A DNA stretch of 64,000 bases from Mesostigma viride (lineage: Eukaryota > Streptophyta > Mesostigmatophyceae > Mesostigmatales > Mesostigmataceae): NCBI GenBank assembly GCA_009746045.1, contig RPFO01000084.1, positions 1,922,816-1,986,815 of the forward strand, given 5' to 3'. The notes under the pieces were generated by a model. It was given only the letters and a program-made list of their open reading frames with translations, did not search any database and had not been told where the DNA came from. Positions 30,623 through 42,531 of this stretch are shown in pieces; position 1 is the first letter of the stretch; every line of letters begins with the position of its first letter. Both the position numbers and the translations under genes were made by a program.

Positions 30623-31827
30623 AGTTGGTAATGTCTGGGGATTATCCTGAGATGTTTAAACCAACTTTTGCTGTCAGGTGTTTGGGTCCTGCAAAAGTGG
30701 AAAACACCATGAACAACCGTTTTCATGCTTTCAAAGTGCGTTGTGTTCCATGGTTGGTCTCACCTCGTGGACTAGCAGGTGGCCTCTACCCTGATGACAT
30801 AATGCAGGCATGGAGTAAGCAGAGGTGGGCACAGTATGCTCATCTCTGTGAAAAGGATAAACAGAGAGGAGAATCATTAAAATTTAAGGTGGGAGACCAG
30901 GTGATCTTCCACAAAGAAAATGCTCCTGGTAAACGCGGTTATTGGCAGGGTCCAGGGACCATAACCTCAGTTGACCCGGAGATGAAAACTGCTGATGTGG
31001 TCTGGAATGGTACCACTTATCATCTGGCTTGGAATAGATTGAAGAGAGATCCAATGAACGTTCAATTTAATGAAGAAAATCCCCTGGTGAATATGGCCCC
31101 TGAAGAGGCATCTGGATCTCCCAATCTTTCCTGTCCACCTTTGGCCAGTGAACAGGCTGGACTCCAACTACCAGAAAGGGCGGCCTCCCATCAACTGGAG
31201 CCTACTACTCAGCAAGCTCAGCCTAGAACATTGACTGGGATATCACAGGATGATATATTTGAAGCTGACTTGTTGGATAATAGGGTGTCTGATCAGCACC
31301 GGAAGCTCCGGCCGTTGGAACATGGGCTTGAGACCCCTGGGCAGGTGGATAACATATTTCAGTCTGAACAGCCAAAGCTTGGATTCAATTACCCTGGTAA
31401 TAAGCCATTGCCCTTGGAGACTGATGGGAAAATACCAGCCCAAGGAAGACAAGCTGAGGAGGGGTTGTCCAGGTTGAACACTCAGCTCGGCAAGAGAGGC
31501 AATCCTCAAGAGCTTCGGGATATTGTAAAGAAGCTCAAGCCCTCACTAAAGATTGCCAAAATAACTTCTCTTCTAGAGAAGGGCATGGACCTTGATGGCT
31601 TTGATGTGGATACCAAAGCAGAGGTCTCTGTCACCTCGCCCTTTAATGCTTTGCTGGATAAGTATTCCCTTGAACCCAGTCCATGGACTATTGTCCAAGA
31701 CTTTGCGGGTAACACTGATCATCAAGTTCTTGGGAATATCACTATCCCATTCTTGGGTGAGTCTTTGACACTTTGTGTTGTTGATGGCTATAAGGGCCCA
31801 CTCTCATTGGCCAGCCATTTTTGGTGA
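30623..31827 (+). pseudogene. Copia-3 integrase C-terminus and aspartic protease
   Basis: Resumes the integrase (GLAGGLYPDDIMQAW matches TPDGLQAGIYPPEVL of Copia-2), then the C-terminal basic domain (LKFKVGDQVIFHKENAPGK). After a linker comes LRDIVKKLKPSLK and the protease loop GFDVDTKAEVSVTSPF, followed by LEPSPWTIVQDFAG, which matches LEPSPWQRVADFSG in Copia-2. The protease again lies after the integrase. A frame change near 31815 (the frame ends SLASHFW) precedes the RT frame. Confidence 0.8.
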
Positions 31828-31950
31828 CTCCCGGTGTTACCATTGTTGATGGCCCCAATAACACAAAGAGTCTCCTAAAAACCCATTGTGACCCAATTCC
31901 TCTGGAATCATTCAGATGTTCTTGCCTCTTGAAATATTCCAGAAGGCAAA

Positions 31951-33636
31951 TTGGAAGACCGCCTGTGTCGGTTCAGTAATAAAAGGAGCAGAATGGGGAA
32001 GGGATATACCCCAGCTTCTGAGCTGGTAGAACCCGCCCAGCTCAGTGTGACTTCTCTTGGTCTCACAAAAAGGTCATTTGCTGCTCATAGCCCCATGTCC
32101 TTTGATGATGTAGACCTGGATTGTCACACTTTCGCTGGCCTTGAGGCCTGGCGACTAGCATTGGCGCGTGCGCTCCAGGAGTGGCAAACGCTGGATGTTT
32201 TTGAAGGCATTTCAGAACCTCCACCCAATGCTCAAATGCTTCAGTTGCGTTTTGTATGCAAGATGAAGAGCAAGCTTGGTGAGCCTCCCATACCAAACGC
32301 ACGTCCAGTCGTAACCCAGTTCCATGGTACTACAGACTTTGATAAGGAGGAGCTGTACACTCCTGGCCTGTCACATCCTGTTCTCAGGCTTATTCTTAGT
32401 CTGTACCTTGGTGCTTTGGACTATGGCTTGGATTATGGAGCAGAAATTGATGACTTCACCAGGGCCTTTTTGCATGGTGATCCTCAGGTGGCCAGAGCCA
32501 CTTGGCAAGCTCAAAGACCCTGTTGTGTTAAGACCCCAGCATGCTGGATAGCTGAAGTAGGTCATCCCTACATGCAGCCTAAAGTGGGCTGGGAAGGACT
32601 GGTCAGCAGTCCAGTCATCTGGTATGAAACCATTGCTCCTGCCATCCAGGAGAGATGTCAGATGCAACAATCTCATCTTGCTTATTGTCTCTTTGTGGGG
32701 CAATCCAAGGGACAACCCACCTGGGCTACCTTACATGGAGATGACATGCAACGCATTGGTCCCAAGGGATGGTTGAATGAGACCTATAAAAGGCTCAATG
32801 ACAAGTCCCCTATTGGTACCAGAGCATGGTTTACTAAAAACAGCCAGGTACCTTACTGTGGCATTGGCTGTACCCTTTTCCAAGATGACAAAGGATGGCT
32901 GCAATCGGCGAAGGGGTATAAAGAGAAACTGATAACTCAGTTGCCCAAGAGAGTAACTGAGGAGAATGCCCCTACGGTTAAAGGTCAACTAGGTTGGCTG
33001 GCTGCCACAACTAACCCTGACCTGGCAGTACAGAGTAGGATGCCAGACTCTGTTGTTGTAGGAGAAGGAAGGAGGCGCCTGGAGAGCTGCCTCAATGAAT
33101 CTCCTGACTTGGTGTTGTCCGGTGTAGACTGGCATGGGCGTATCATCATAGACGCCTACACAGATGCTAGCCAAGAGTCTAGATCTGCCAACAAGATTGG
33201 TGCCAGAGCCGGATGCCTGATCACCATCAGGAATGAAGGCAAACAGCCCTCGTTGGTATACTGGTCCAGTAACCTTCAGAGGAGGCGGTTTGCTGGCATT
33301 GACACAGCCGAGTGCAGGGCATACGCGATGTGCATTCGCGACGCCATATACATAAGAGAGCTACTCTTATGGTGTCTGAGTCAGATAAGACCTCAACCTG
33401 TGATTGATGTCAGGGTTTATTGTGATAATAAGCCCGTGGTCTCTTTTATCAAGAATGAGAGGGCCACTACTACTGACTTGGACTACCTTGTGGCAAAGGA
33501 GTTGTCCAGCCACTGTATGACCATACATCTGCCAGGACATTCAAATCCTGCTGATGCTATGACCAAGCTTCCACGACTGGCCCTTAATGGGTACCAGTTG
33601 CTGCGGTCCATGATGGCTGGGAAACCCTTGTCATAA
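31951..33636 (+). CDS. Copia-3 reverse transcriptase and RNase H
   Basis: An open frame of 561 codons, apparently intact. RT: LQLRFVCKMKSK, AEIDDFTRAFLHGD (motif A), GLVSSPVIW and TLHGDDMQRIG (motif C, HGDD). RNase H: AYTDASQESRS (Asp), DTAECRAYA (Glu), VYCDNKPV (Asp) and HSNPADAMTKLP. It continues the polyprotein after the protease block, one frame apart. Sequence identity to Copia-1 and Copia-2 is low outside the motifs, so this is a separate family sharing the same architecture. Confidence 0.9.
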   Translation: MEDRLCRFSNKRSRMGKGYTPASELVEPAQLSVTSLGLTKRSFAAHSPMSFDDVDLDCHTFAGLEAWRLALARALQEWQTLDVFEGISEPPPNAQMLQLRFVCKMKSKLGEPPIPNARPVVTQFHGTTDFDKEELYTPGLSHPVLRLILSLYLGALDYGLDYGAEIDDFTRAFLHGDPQVARATWQAQRPCCVKTPACWIAEVGHPYMQPKVGWEGLVSSPVIWYETIAPAIQERCQMQQSHLAYCLFVGQSKGQPTWATLHGDDMQRIGPKGWLNETYKRLNDKSPIGTRAWFTKNSQVPYCGIGCTLFQDDKGWLQSAKGYKEKLITQLPKRVTEENAPTVKGQLGWLAATTNPDLAVQSRMPDSVVVGEGRRRLESCLNESPDLVLSGVDWHGRIIIDAYTDASQESRSANKIGARAGCLITIRNEGKQPSLVYWSSNLQRRRFAGIDTAECRAYAMCIRDAIYIRELLLWCLSQIRPQPVIDVRVYCDNKPVVSFIKNERATTTDLDYLVAKELSSHCMTIHLPGHSNPADAMTKLPRLALNGYQLLRSMMAGKPLS

Positions 33637-34023
33637 GGAGTAATCTGGGAGCCTGAGCCTAACTAATGCTCCTCCTGTAGGTTTTTATCCCCCTGGAGGT
33701 TTTATCCTCTCTGGAGAAGAGGTTTTCCTTCAGATTTGGGTTTTCCCTACAGCAGGTTACACCAACCATGCATGCAATGATGAGATGCAAGCTCCATAAG
33801 ACCCAAGTGAGTCTCCATTGCCCTCACATGTGAAAGTGAACTGGCCAGGTGCGGCCGAACATCAATGAATACATCTAAGCCACATCACTTTCACAAGGGA
33901 AAGAATGGCTGGAGTTGGTTGGAGACCCATCTAGGGTCCACATGGGTCCTCAGAGATAGGGGATCTTGTACAGATTACTACAATATGCTTTATTGTAGTA
34001 TTGGACCAATGGCTGTACTTCAC
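33637..34023 (+). other. Copia-3 3' noncoding region
   Basis: No ORF. It includes repeated GGTTTTATCC/GGTTTTTATCC motifs near 33680-33730. It is interrupted by Gypsy-1 at the TAGTA target (34024-34028), so its natural continuation is probably at 45397 onward. Confidence 0.5.
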
Positions 34024-34028
34024 TAGTA

Positions 34029-34739
34029 TGTAACGTGCCAAGCCAATCGGCCAGACACGTCGGGAAAGATCGTTTCTGTCTACGGGACTATCGTCCCGGT
34101 TTGTTGCCTGCCTGAGTAGAAAGGGTGATCACTATCCTATGGGCTACTTGCTGTCATCACAGCGTAGGCCCAGAAGCATTATAACAATTACCTTCTTGTA
34201 TTCTTGCAATTGCAGTTGTACAAGGTTGTGTGTGGAACACGATTGAATTAAAAGGAATATATTCGTAGCTCAGATTAACTGAGGTGTGTGAGTCGGCGGA
34301 TTGGAGGACGACTGTCTTGTCCATTGTCCTCGCACGCCTTTATGCCAAGCAGTGCCACTAGGTCGGCACTCTGCACCAGCTGGCTGATCCACTTGTGTGG
34401 CCCAAATTCACCCGTCACTAAGTTACGGCCTGAAGTTCATTGTAGTGTGCCGAGCTACGGGTCGAACATAGGGCTGATCGACCTCTAACCATGTCCGTGG
34501 TAACCATCGTTACGTTATGCCATCGGACACACATCATCGATATATATCCCAATGTCACCAATCTTGATCTAGGTCTCAACTGTCGGCACCTTCGTATACA
34601 CATGCAGAGATGTGCCGGAAGGCATGGACTTCAAACCACCTTAGGTATCTATCTCTTTTTGCACGTACCTTTTTATACCATATTTCTTTTGCCAAACTTT
34701 CTCGTGCTCACTAGGTTCGACCCTAGCCGGCACGCTACA
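34029..34739 (-). repeat. Gypsy-1 3' LTR
   Basis: 711 bp, nearly identical to the two halves of the right LTR (42533-43051 and about 45196-45391). Visible differences include a 3-bp CTA indel near 34138 and a few substitutions. Confidence 0.9.
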
Positions 34740-34755
34740 CTCCTCCCCCCCCATC
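34740..34755 (-). other. Gypsy-1 polypurine tract
   Basis: Reads GATGGGGGGGGAGGAG on the minus strand and abuts the 3' LTR, as expected for plus-strand DNA priming. Confidence 0.75.
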
Positions 34756-36672
34756 GGGGAAGGGAGCCCACTCCCTTCAAGCGAAGGGTACAAATAGTTT
34801 GGCTCATGTGCTATCCAGACCTTGGCCTCGTTGCCTTCTCCCTAGGCTTCCCTTAGTCACTCATCAAGCCGGGTATCCGCTGGAGCCCACCCTATATAGT
34901 GATTCGAGGCGGGCGCGCACGATCGGGGGCACGATCGGACGGCGGGCGCGCACGATCCTATAGCCACAGCAATCGGGGGGCACGATCCTGGGCACTAGCG
35001 ATCGGAGGGGGCCGCGCTCGAGTAGGGACTCTCCCCACGGATAGACCTGCCCCGGCAGGATTTGTTTCCTTAGGTCGCCCAAGTGTCCAGCTCTAAGACC
35101 TTGGTCCCTAACTATCTACCGGGCCGAAGAACCCGGGCGGGCGTAAGGCCCTCCTATACTACCGAGGAAGCCCTCGGTCGGGCCTAGAGCCCTGAGATGG
35201 AACATAGGGCTATAGGAGCGTTCATGAGCTGGTCCCGCCAGGCCTTAAGCTTCAGCCTATATGATTTCAGGCATCCGCCCTGGGTTACACCAGTTTCATG
35301 AACAATCCTATACCCGTTCCTTGAGAGCAGCTTATATCCGCTCAACATTCATAGAGGGTGGATCCGGCAAGCCTATAATAGCTGTTGATCGTGCCGGTCC
35401 ATTTGGTGGATTGAAGACACATATTGTGATGCCAGGCGACTGTGAGGCAGGTAGTCCTGGCCGTTGCTGGGATGTCTGGCCATGCGCCAGACTAGCTTGA
35501 TGATGATCAGTTACTTGAAGTCTATGCTGAAATCGTGACGATACGTATCACAGTTGCTTGGAGTTGTTGTCGTCTGAATTGTCGACTGAATCAGGAGAAG
35601 CCGTACGTGAACCGGTGGCTGTGTTGATGGCGTGCAGCTCGGTCATGTCGGAGAATAACCGCATGTTGATGGTGCAGTCAGACCGTGCACCGCTGAATTG
35701 ATTACTTGATGTAGCGTCGATCCCTTGTTCGGCGACGGGGAAAACAGCGTTCAGCGACGAAGAGTGCATGATGGGCGCCACTCAAACCTGCAAAATTGTG
35801 TGCAAATGATGGGTTGGTTGCGCTTGTGGTCGTGCAGAAGCATGGCATATACAAACAAAGGTCAGGCTGATTCTCGGGGTGGCAAGAAGCCAGCCCCAAG
35901 AGAAAGAAGGGAGACAGCAACTGCATGACTATTACAACTTAGACCATGCACAGCTGAAACAGACAATAAGACTCCACATATGGTAACTTTCTGGAATGAT
36001 GCCAACTGCTATCACGTGTCCATTAATTAATTAATTAATGCCAAATGCTGAGGACAGCCATCGCTGGCCAGCAGCCGTGCAGGGAAAAGAAAAGACAACT
36101 AGTACCAGACAGATATGTCAAGTACTATATTCTGACACCTGAACTGGCCCTTCACTTGATGTCGTTTCATCATAACCTTGTCAGACTCCTCCCCCCCCTA
36201 AATGGATCTGGAGACAGTACCATGCTGTCGACAGATTTGTCGCGCCCACACGACACACTAACTAAGCATTAGTCAATGTGTCAATGCGACGGTGGTATAT
36301 AATAGGCAGCAATACCTAAGTTGCGGCAAGCCATTACGCATGTCACAAGAAGGATCGATCCTCGTCTTCACGGCCAAACACAACATTGAGCAGAGGCTAC
36401 CCGACGGCTATAAAAAGGAAATGGGGGTTTGGTCGGCACTGAGCAACTAATAGGCAGACATGACAAGTGGTGAATCAGTGTCAGACCTCCCGGCCGCAGC
36501 ATTTCGGAATGGTTGCCGACTATGCGGCAGACCTACATGCCCGGCCTTAGCCTGGCAGCATCCTCCTGGCAGCCAGGGAAGAAGGGAACAGGTTGGTTGA
36601 TCGATCGTTCCCAAAGAAAGGTTGACTGAGTATCAAACCGCAATGCAAAGCTAGGGGTCCACATGATCATGG
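34756..36672. other. Gypsy-1 interior without recognisable genes
   Basis: About 34905-35010 is GC-rich and repeats CACGATC(GG) at irregular spacing. A TTAA tetranucleotide run (TTAATTAATTAATTAA) lies near 36023. A TATAAAAA sequence lies at about 36410, upstream of nothing identifiable. A 79-codon ORF at 35261-35500 shows no motif. Confidence 0.5.
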
Positions 36673-37516
36673 TCAATAGTTTGCTGACATGTCACCGGGC
36701 GTGCCTGCTCCTCTCCTCAACTTTGGGCCATTGCGCTTCATGTGACCGATCTCCTGGCAATAGAAGCACCGCATATGCCAGCTGCGGGTATTGAGTAGAG
36801 CATTGACCTGGGAGTCATTCTGCTCGTCGCCGATCTGAGATCTCGTCCTCATCTTGCTCCTTCTCAGCTGGGGATTCCTCCGCGTGGTCGCCTTCTTCTG
36901 CAGAATTCGACGCGTCAGTACCGCGCCGCGTCGAGCGTGCAGTCCTACTAGCCATGTGGTCGTCGGCTGCAGTGAGGAGATATGCTTTGACCTTGGACAT
37001 GTCCCACAGATGCCACGGGGTGTCTGCGAACTTCTTCCAAGCCTCCAGCTGCAGCTCAGGGTGGATGGCCTCCATGAGGCGGATCTTGTACTCGTGGCCC
37101 GACACATCCAATAGGCGACTCGCCATCTCGTCAAACTCTACCTCAAACTCGCGGTAGGGCATGTCACCCTGTCTGAATGCGCCAAAGGCGATGCGCTCCT
37201 GGAACTCCGCGTCTGGTGGGACGAGCTTCTGCTGAATTCGTTCCATCAGCTCGTGGATATCCTTGGGGTAGGACTGTGACGCGATGCTATCGCAGTGAAG
37301 CAATCGTGTAACTGAGATGTCCATGGCCTGGGTGATGATCAAGTCGGTCAAGTCCTCGGTGGACAGATCCCAGTTGTGGTAATTCGACCAGAATGTGACG
37401 GCCTTGTTCACCAGCCTAGCCCACTCCTGGATGTCTCGCGGCTTCATGCTCTTGTTACGTTGGGGATGTGCTTGAAGTCGGGCATGGGGTCTGCCTCCGA
37501 CTGGCTGAACTTCCAT
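36673..37516 (-). pseudogene. Gypsy-1 gag
   Basis: Capsid-type gag, homologous to Gypsy-2 gag: MKPRDIQEWARLVNK aligns with MTPREIDEWARMWQQ, and EYKIRLMEAIHPEL with EYKIRFLEAIHPDL. After a frame change near 36850 it ends with CFYCQEIGHMKRNGPK. That is a zinc knuckle in which the last Cys is Asn, so the metal site is broken. It starts directly after pol sequence: the preceding in-frame residues are a chromodomain stub (YRVQWKFSQSEAD) fused to PMPDFKHIPN, the gag counterpart of PMPDFKAVPK in Gypsy-2. Gag therefore lies downstream of pol, the reverse of normal. Confidence 0.8.
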
Positions 37517-39497
37517 TGTACGCGGTACTTGCGCACCATGCCCCTGCCTCGCTTCTGATCGCGGTGGGCCACAGTGGCCTCCACCTCATTCTCTACCTCT
37601 CCCGTCTCTGGGTTGTGTTCTAGCGGCGCAGGGGCGTCTACCCTAGGTACCCGGGAACGTGCTCTTGTTGTGGTACAGTTTTAACTGGTCTCTAGCTGTG
37701 GAACGTGTTATTCTGCACCTGCCAAGTGGAGGGCACGTCTACCCGGAACATGCAGTCCTTTAACTTGTCCACCACCGGATACGGGCCGAGGAAGATTGGC
37801 TTCAACTTTGTCTTAAGCCCTTCCTCCACCTTCTGGGCGAAACGACCTAGTTGAGGACCCTCCACGAGGACCAAGTCCCCGATTTCTATCGCGGGCGTGC
37901 GAGCATCAATCGCGGCTCTCAAGCGCCCCAGGCGTTTGTCTCGTGTGGCTTGGTATCCCAAAACCGCACTTTCCTGTGCCTGCTTCATGTGCTCAAGCAT
38001 CTCCCTTGACACACCTCGCACCGTCGTGCGTATGGTTGCGTCCTGGCTGGGCATCTGGCTGGCCAGCATTTTGGCTGGGGTGAGGGGGTGCTGTCCTGTG
38101 TCCAGGAAAAATGGCGTATAGCCGTGGGCAGCCTGGGACGAGTTGTTAAGGGCAAACTCGACAAACCCAATGAACTTCATCCCAGTTGTCGGCTTGTCGC
38201 CTCGCCCCTTGCCTGTAGTGGCGCATGGTCTCCTCCACTACCCGGTTAAGTCGTTCTACCAGATGTGTAGAGGAGCTGTGGTATGCGGTCCCGAGGGAGA
38301 CCTTGGTGCCCAGGGGTCCGAAGAACTCTTGCCAAAACGTGGCAGTGAACAGCTTGTCGCGGTCGGAGATAAACTGGCGACTCAGCCCATGGTACTTGAA
38401 GACATTGTCTAGATAGCTCTAGTCGGACGCAATCCTGCGCGGTGAGTGTCAGGGGACAAGGCACCAGATGGCACCTGCGGGTCAACCGATCGAGGAACAC
38501 CAGAATCTGCTCGTTACCCGACGGGGTCCTTTTGAATGGACCAACAAAGTCCATCATCAGGCTATCCCAAGGTTGCAGCGGATCAGGTAATGAGTGGGGG
38601 GTGGCCTGCGACCCGGTGTTGCGCGGCTTCATCAATTGGCACGAATGGCATGTGCGCACATCTTCCAGTGCCTCCTGCTTCATGCCAGGCCAAAAGAATA
38701 GCCGTCGCAGGTGGCTTAGGACCCGATGGGTGCCCTGATGACCTCCCAAGGGAGAGCCGTGGAGCTCATGCAAGAGCGCGGCTCTAGCGATGGGTGGTAT
38801 ATACAGCCGCCATTGATCCCCGGGTCCCGTCATCACGTACAAGAACCCGTCTTGGAACTTGCAGGGGAGTCCGTTCATCTGCTGCGGGTGCACTGCAATG
38901 GCTGCCTGCGCCTCGGGTTCGGTCACCGTGAACCTACTGACGATGCGCTCCAAGTCGGACGTTATCTTAAAGCTCTCCGTGTTGCCTTCAGGTACGGGCA
39001 GCTTTTCCAAGTCGTCCAGCTCCTGGCGAATGGTGGTGTCGCCTGGTTGCGAGGTTGTGACTCGCCTAGCCATGGTTCGCGTGAGCGCATTGATGTCTGC
39101 AACGAAGCCGAAGTTTCTGTCGACAAGAAGGGGCTCGCCAAGTGGTGTGAGGCTAAAGCCGCCTACTGGTGGGACCGCATGACTGGGAGGGATCCGGTGA
39201 TGAAACCCCTCCCCCCCCCATCGGGGTGGGCGCGTCCTCGTGCTCGTCGAGGGGCCAAGGGGCCAAAACGTCAGGGGTGGTATGGTCCTCATGGAAGAGG
39301 AACCGTGAGGTCAAGGATCCGTCCGACACGTCATACGGCAGGACATGACCCATGGTGGGCACACAAACGGTGTGCAGCACATCCAAGTCCTCATAGAACT
39401 GGTAGTCTGCGCGGCGGGAAAGCGCGTCCGGGACAACTGTGTCCTCACCCTTCACATATTGATTGCGAAAGGGGGCGAACTGGGACAGATACTCCAT
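37517..39497 (-). pseudogene. Gypsy-1 pol fragment: RNase H end, integrase, partial chromodomain
   Basis: Begins with the RNase H end MEYLSQFAPFRNQYVKG and VPDALSRRADY. It then has the HHCC module (HELHGSPLGGHQG...CHSCQL), the first catalytic Asp (MMDFVGPF) and, after frame changes, the region around GLPRDRIPQ where the active-site sequence is disrupted. The C-terminal part follows at 38180-37692 (EFALNNSSQAAHGYTPF, GDLVLVEGPQLGRF), then the chromodomain start (VEATVAHRD...KYRVQWKF). All parts align with Gypsy-2 pol. PR and RT are absent. Confidence 0.85.
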
Positions 39498-39742
39498 CCC
39501 TGACTATGATGATCTTGGACCATGCCCCCATCGGGACGGCCCACGCCCCCATCGGGACGGGTGCTCAGACTATCGTCCAATGGCACATGTTGTTGAGCGA
39601 GCCTACGACCCTAGCGTAGCATCCGGACATCTATGTCGTCGTCCGAGGGGAGCTCGGTCAGGGGAGCTCGCGGTGCGCCATCGGTTTCAAAGTGCTACTC
39701 TTATCGTGCAATTTTGGGTGTGCTAGCCTATTAGGTGTTTAA

Positions 39743-41460
39743 CTCGTCGTCTGTCCCTGGTCCTCTACGGAGGACTGAGTTGAACTCAGTCCTCTCTAGA
39801 GGACCGAGTTTTTGGGTTTCGTAGAAAATTCGCCCCGGTCAGAATGTTTGACAAAAAATTTCTCTCAAAATTTATTCAAATACTACGTGAAAAGATCTTT
39901 CTTGGACATATTTTTGGGATTTTTTTGGATTTGGTATGCGCGGCTAACTGTACGGTCAAAGTACAGGTGGTAAGGGTACTTTTCCACGTGAAACGCGAGT
40001 TCCGGAAATGCACGACCTAGCCATGGCGGCTCGCGCCCATGCATGCAGTTTACGTTTGCGGACGAGTTAGCCGTCCAAACTCAGTAAATAGATTTAAAAT
40101 GCCCTAAAGATGATATAAATCAATTTTTAGCTCGCGGGGATGCGATTTACCCGGTGTCGGCACTGTTCTTGCTGGAAAAAACTGCGATAAGGCAGGTCGA
40201 CGGAATTGATGACTGCGCTTGCTTTCCGGCGCAATTTCAATGGCTGATAGGTTTCTTTCTACATTTTAACATGAATTGTATTAGAATATATTGAGTGACA
40301 GTATAGATTTGATGATCTCGACCATTCTGTCACGTCATGGTCTATGTGCCGCAAAGTGCCACTTTTGCGGGCACCGCCTGGGCCAAGGTAACGCCAGCCG
40401 TGCCAGGTAAAGCCGGATAATCGTTGCCTCTTCGTTCCTTGATGTTTGTACATGAGTTTAAGCTTGCGAGGCGTTGTCAGGTTCAAGTCTTGATGCTCTT
40501 TCTTGACCGTTGCCTGCCCCTCTCTAAAACCCCCTTTTCAGATGATGTTAGCAGGCATTTGCCTTAACCCAGTGTAGTTGTGCAGGGTTTTAGGAGCTGT
40601 GCAGGTTTAAACACCTTCATAGATGTTAGTTATTCTTTTGCTACGTTCATACTGCATGATTGTGTGGCCACGGGCTGCGTCAAGGGTGCATTCAAGCTTT
40701 TACGGGTGAGTGAAAAGTCTTGGTGACAAACCACTGCCATCATGTGCCAGCAACTATGTTGGCCACATCATGGCAAGGCAAAACAGTTATAGCCATATCT
40801 ATTGTTGTTTGAAACAATGGAAATATGCTTAACCTACCCATTATATTGGTGGTTGGCACTTATAACATAACCCTTTGTTGGTAGGTATCCAAGCCCATTC
40901 CCTACATGCATGCATAGGCTCTCACTACATGATAAGGTATGATATACCTGAAGTATGATGATGCAAGTGTGTTGTCCTGTAATGCTTGAAGGGAAATGAG
41001 TTGATTGGGATGGTTGGTGGCCACGGTGATGTAGTATGACCGCACTTACATGCTAGCAAAGTTAGCAAAAGCCCCATTCCTCTCCTGAGGACTGAGAGTT
41101 TTTTAATTGTTTCAGGCAGTTGCAGTGGCCAAATGGAGCCCAGTTTTTTGCCACGCTTCAAGAACTATGTTGTTTACGTGCCTATATTTTTTCTTCATGC
41201 ACCAGGATTTGATTGAATTTTTCCCACTCGTTCTTATCCCGAAAAATGCAAATTCGCGAGGGGCGCCCAACGTCCGTGTAATTTTCAGGTGTTCGGGTCA
41301 AGTTTTCACATATGCAGTATTTTTGCCAACAAAATGATATCTAGTACACCCCAGATCCACATCAAAACATTTGGGATGGACCCCCCACCTAGTCGCTACA
41401 CGCGGTTGAAAATTGTCAACTCAGTCCTCCTGTGAGGACTGAGTTGGGACAGACGACGAG
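39743..41460. mobile_element. TTAA-flanked non-autonomous DNA element, complete copy
   Basis: Perfect 15-bp terminal inverted repeats, CTCGTCGTCTGTCCC at 39743-39757 and its complement at 41446-41460. They are flanked on both sides by TTAA (39739-39742 and 41461-41464). TTAA duplications are the hallmark of piggyBac insertions. Subterminal palindromes at both ends carry GTCCTC/GAGGAC. No transposase is encoded. It lies inside Gypsy-1. Confidence 0.85.
41418..41445. repeat. Subterminal hairpin of the TTAA element
   Basis: Perfect 12-bp stem AACTCAGTCCTC / GAGGACTGAGTT with loop CTGT. In the 1-647 copy the stem is ACTCAGTCCTA / TAGGACTGAGT, so the stem base change C-G to A-T is compensated on both sides. 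Confidence 0.9.
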
Positions 41461-41464
41461 TTAA

Positions 41465-42519
41465 GTGCAGCACTCAAGGCCGGTTGCCGGGGTCACGGGT
41501 CCCCACACCCCAACTACCCACCCGACCCTTAGACAAGTCCACACACACACCACTCACACACACTTTTATAGCACTTAGTACTATTATTAGTCCTACCCTT
41601 GGATCGTGGTCAACTTATACGGCTAATTTTAGGTCTAATGTTTTGTTTTATGAATCGTATAAGTTTAGGACCCTCAATAGGGTTGCATGTACATCAAAAT
41701 GCAATACATAGCTTGCTGGATGTATACGTCAAGCCCTAGTTGTTTGTACCAAATATCCTCCTATTCTTGCCCATCGGCAAGGCACAAGGAAGACACGTGG
41801 TTTGAGCCCATCGGCTGAAAGGGAAGGAAAATGCCACTATACCCCTTTTTGGTCCGTATCACAATATTACAATATAAGGTTTGTATATGCAACCAAACGG
41901 ATTACAAAAAAAGAAATGGCATTTTTGTTCCAACCCATCGGTCAGAATTCTCACCTTGGATTGAGCCGGTTCTGAGGGGGTCGGCCCAAGACTGTGAAAA
42001 GAAAAGAAAAGAAAGGTGCAGCCGGAAAACAAATGCTAATCCGCACAGTAAGGAAGCGGTAGTGCAAGAAAAAAGGAAATTCCGTCACGGTTCCTCCATC
42101 GAGGGCCGTTAAGGAATTACCGCTCCATAATGCATGGAAAACAAACGAAATGACGAAAGGAAGAAGCAGGAATATAGACAGCCCTGACTTTCGTCAGAGC
42201 AACCTTGCCGGCCAGCTACCTCGCGATTTCGTGTCCACCCGTCCTCTCGCCAGCAGGAGGGCCGCTTGCTTATTCACGTGCCTGTCTGTGATGACCTGCA
42301 CAGGGGGTGGTGCGCAGCTAGTGCAACACAGCCCAGCGGAGTATAACAAAAGGTAGCCGACCATCGCCGGATCTATCTAAACTGAGTCGACCATCGTCGA
42401 CTGTCACTGTTGCAATATTCGTAAATCAGATTTCGGCAATTCCGACCATTGCCGGAATGCCTGCAAGATAATGCATCAACTAACTACTCAGGCAACGAAA
42501 TGGAAAACAAGAAAACAAA
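41465..42519. other. Gypsy-1 leader region, no gene seen
   Basis: Expected position of gag in a minus-strand element, but no gag motif is present. Contains short CA-rich and AAAAG-rich stretches. Candidate ORFs (for example 41831-42112) lack motifs. Confidence 0.45.
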
Positions 42520-42531
42520 CCTCCGATTCCA
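42520..42531 (-). other. Gypsy-1 primer-binding site (candidate)
   Basis: TGGAATCGGAGG on the minus strand, one base inside the 5' LTR end. The tRNA is not identified. Confidence 0.5.

Noticed and set aside
36410..36417. TATAAAAA as a promoter for a host gene
   Set aside because: No coding sequence follows on either strand within a sensible distance except the minus-strand gag remnant, which reads the other way.
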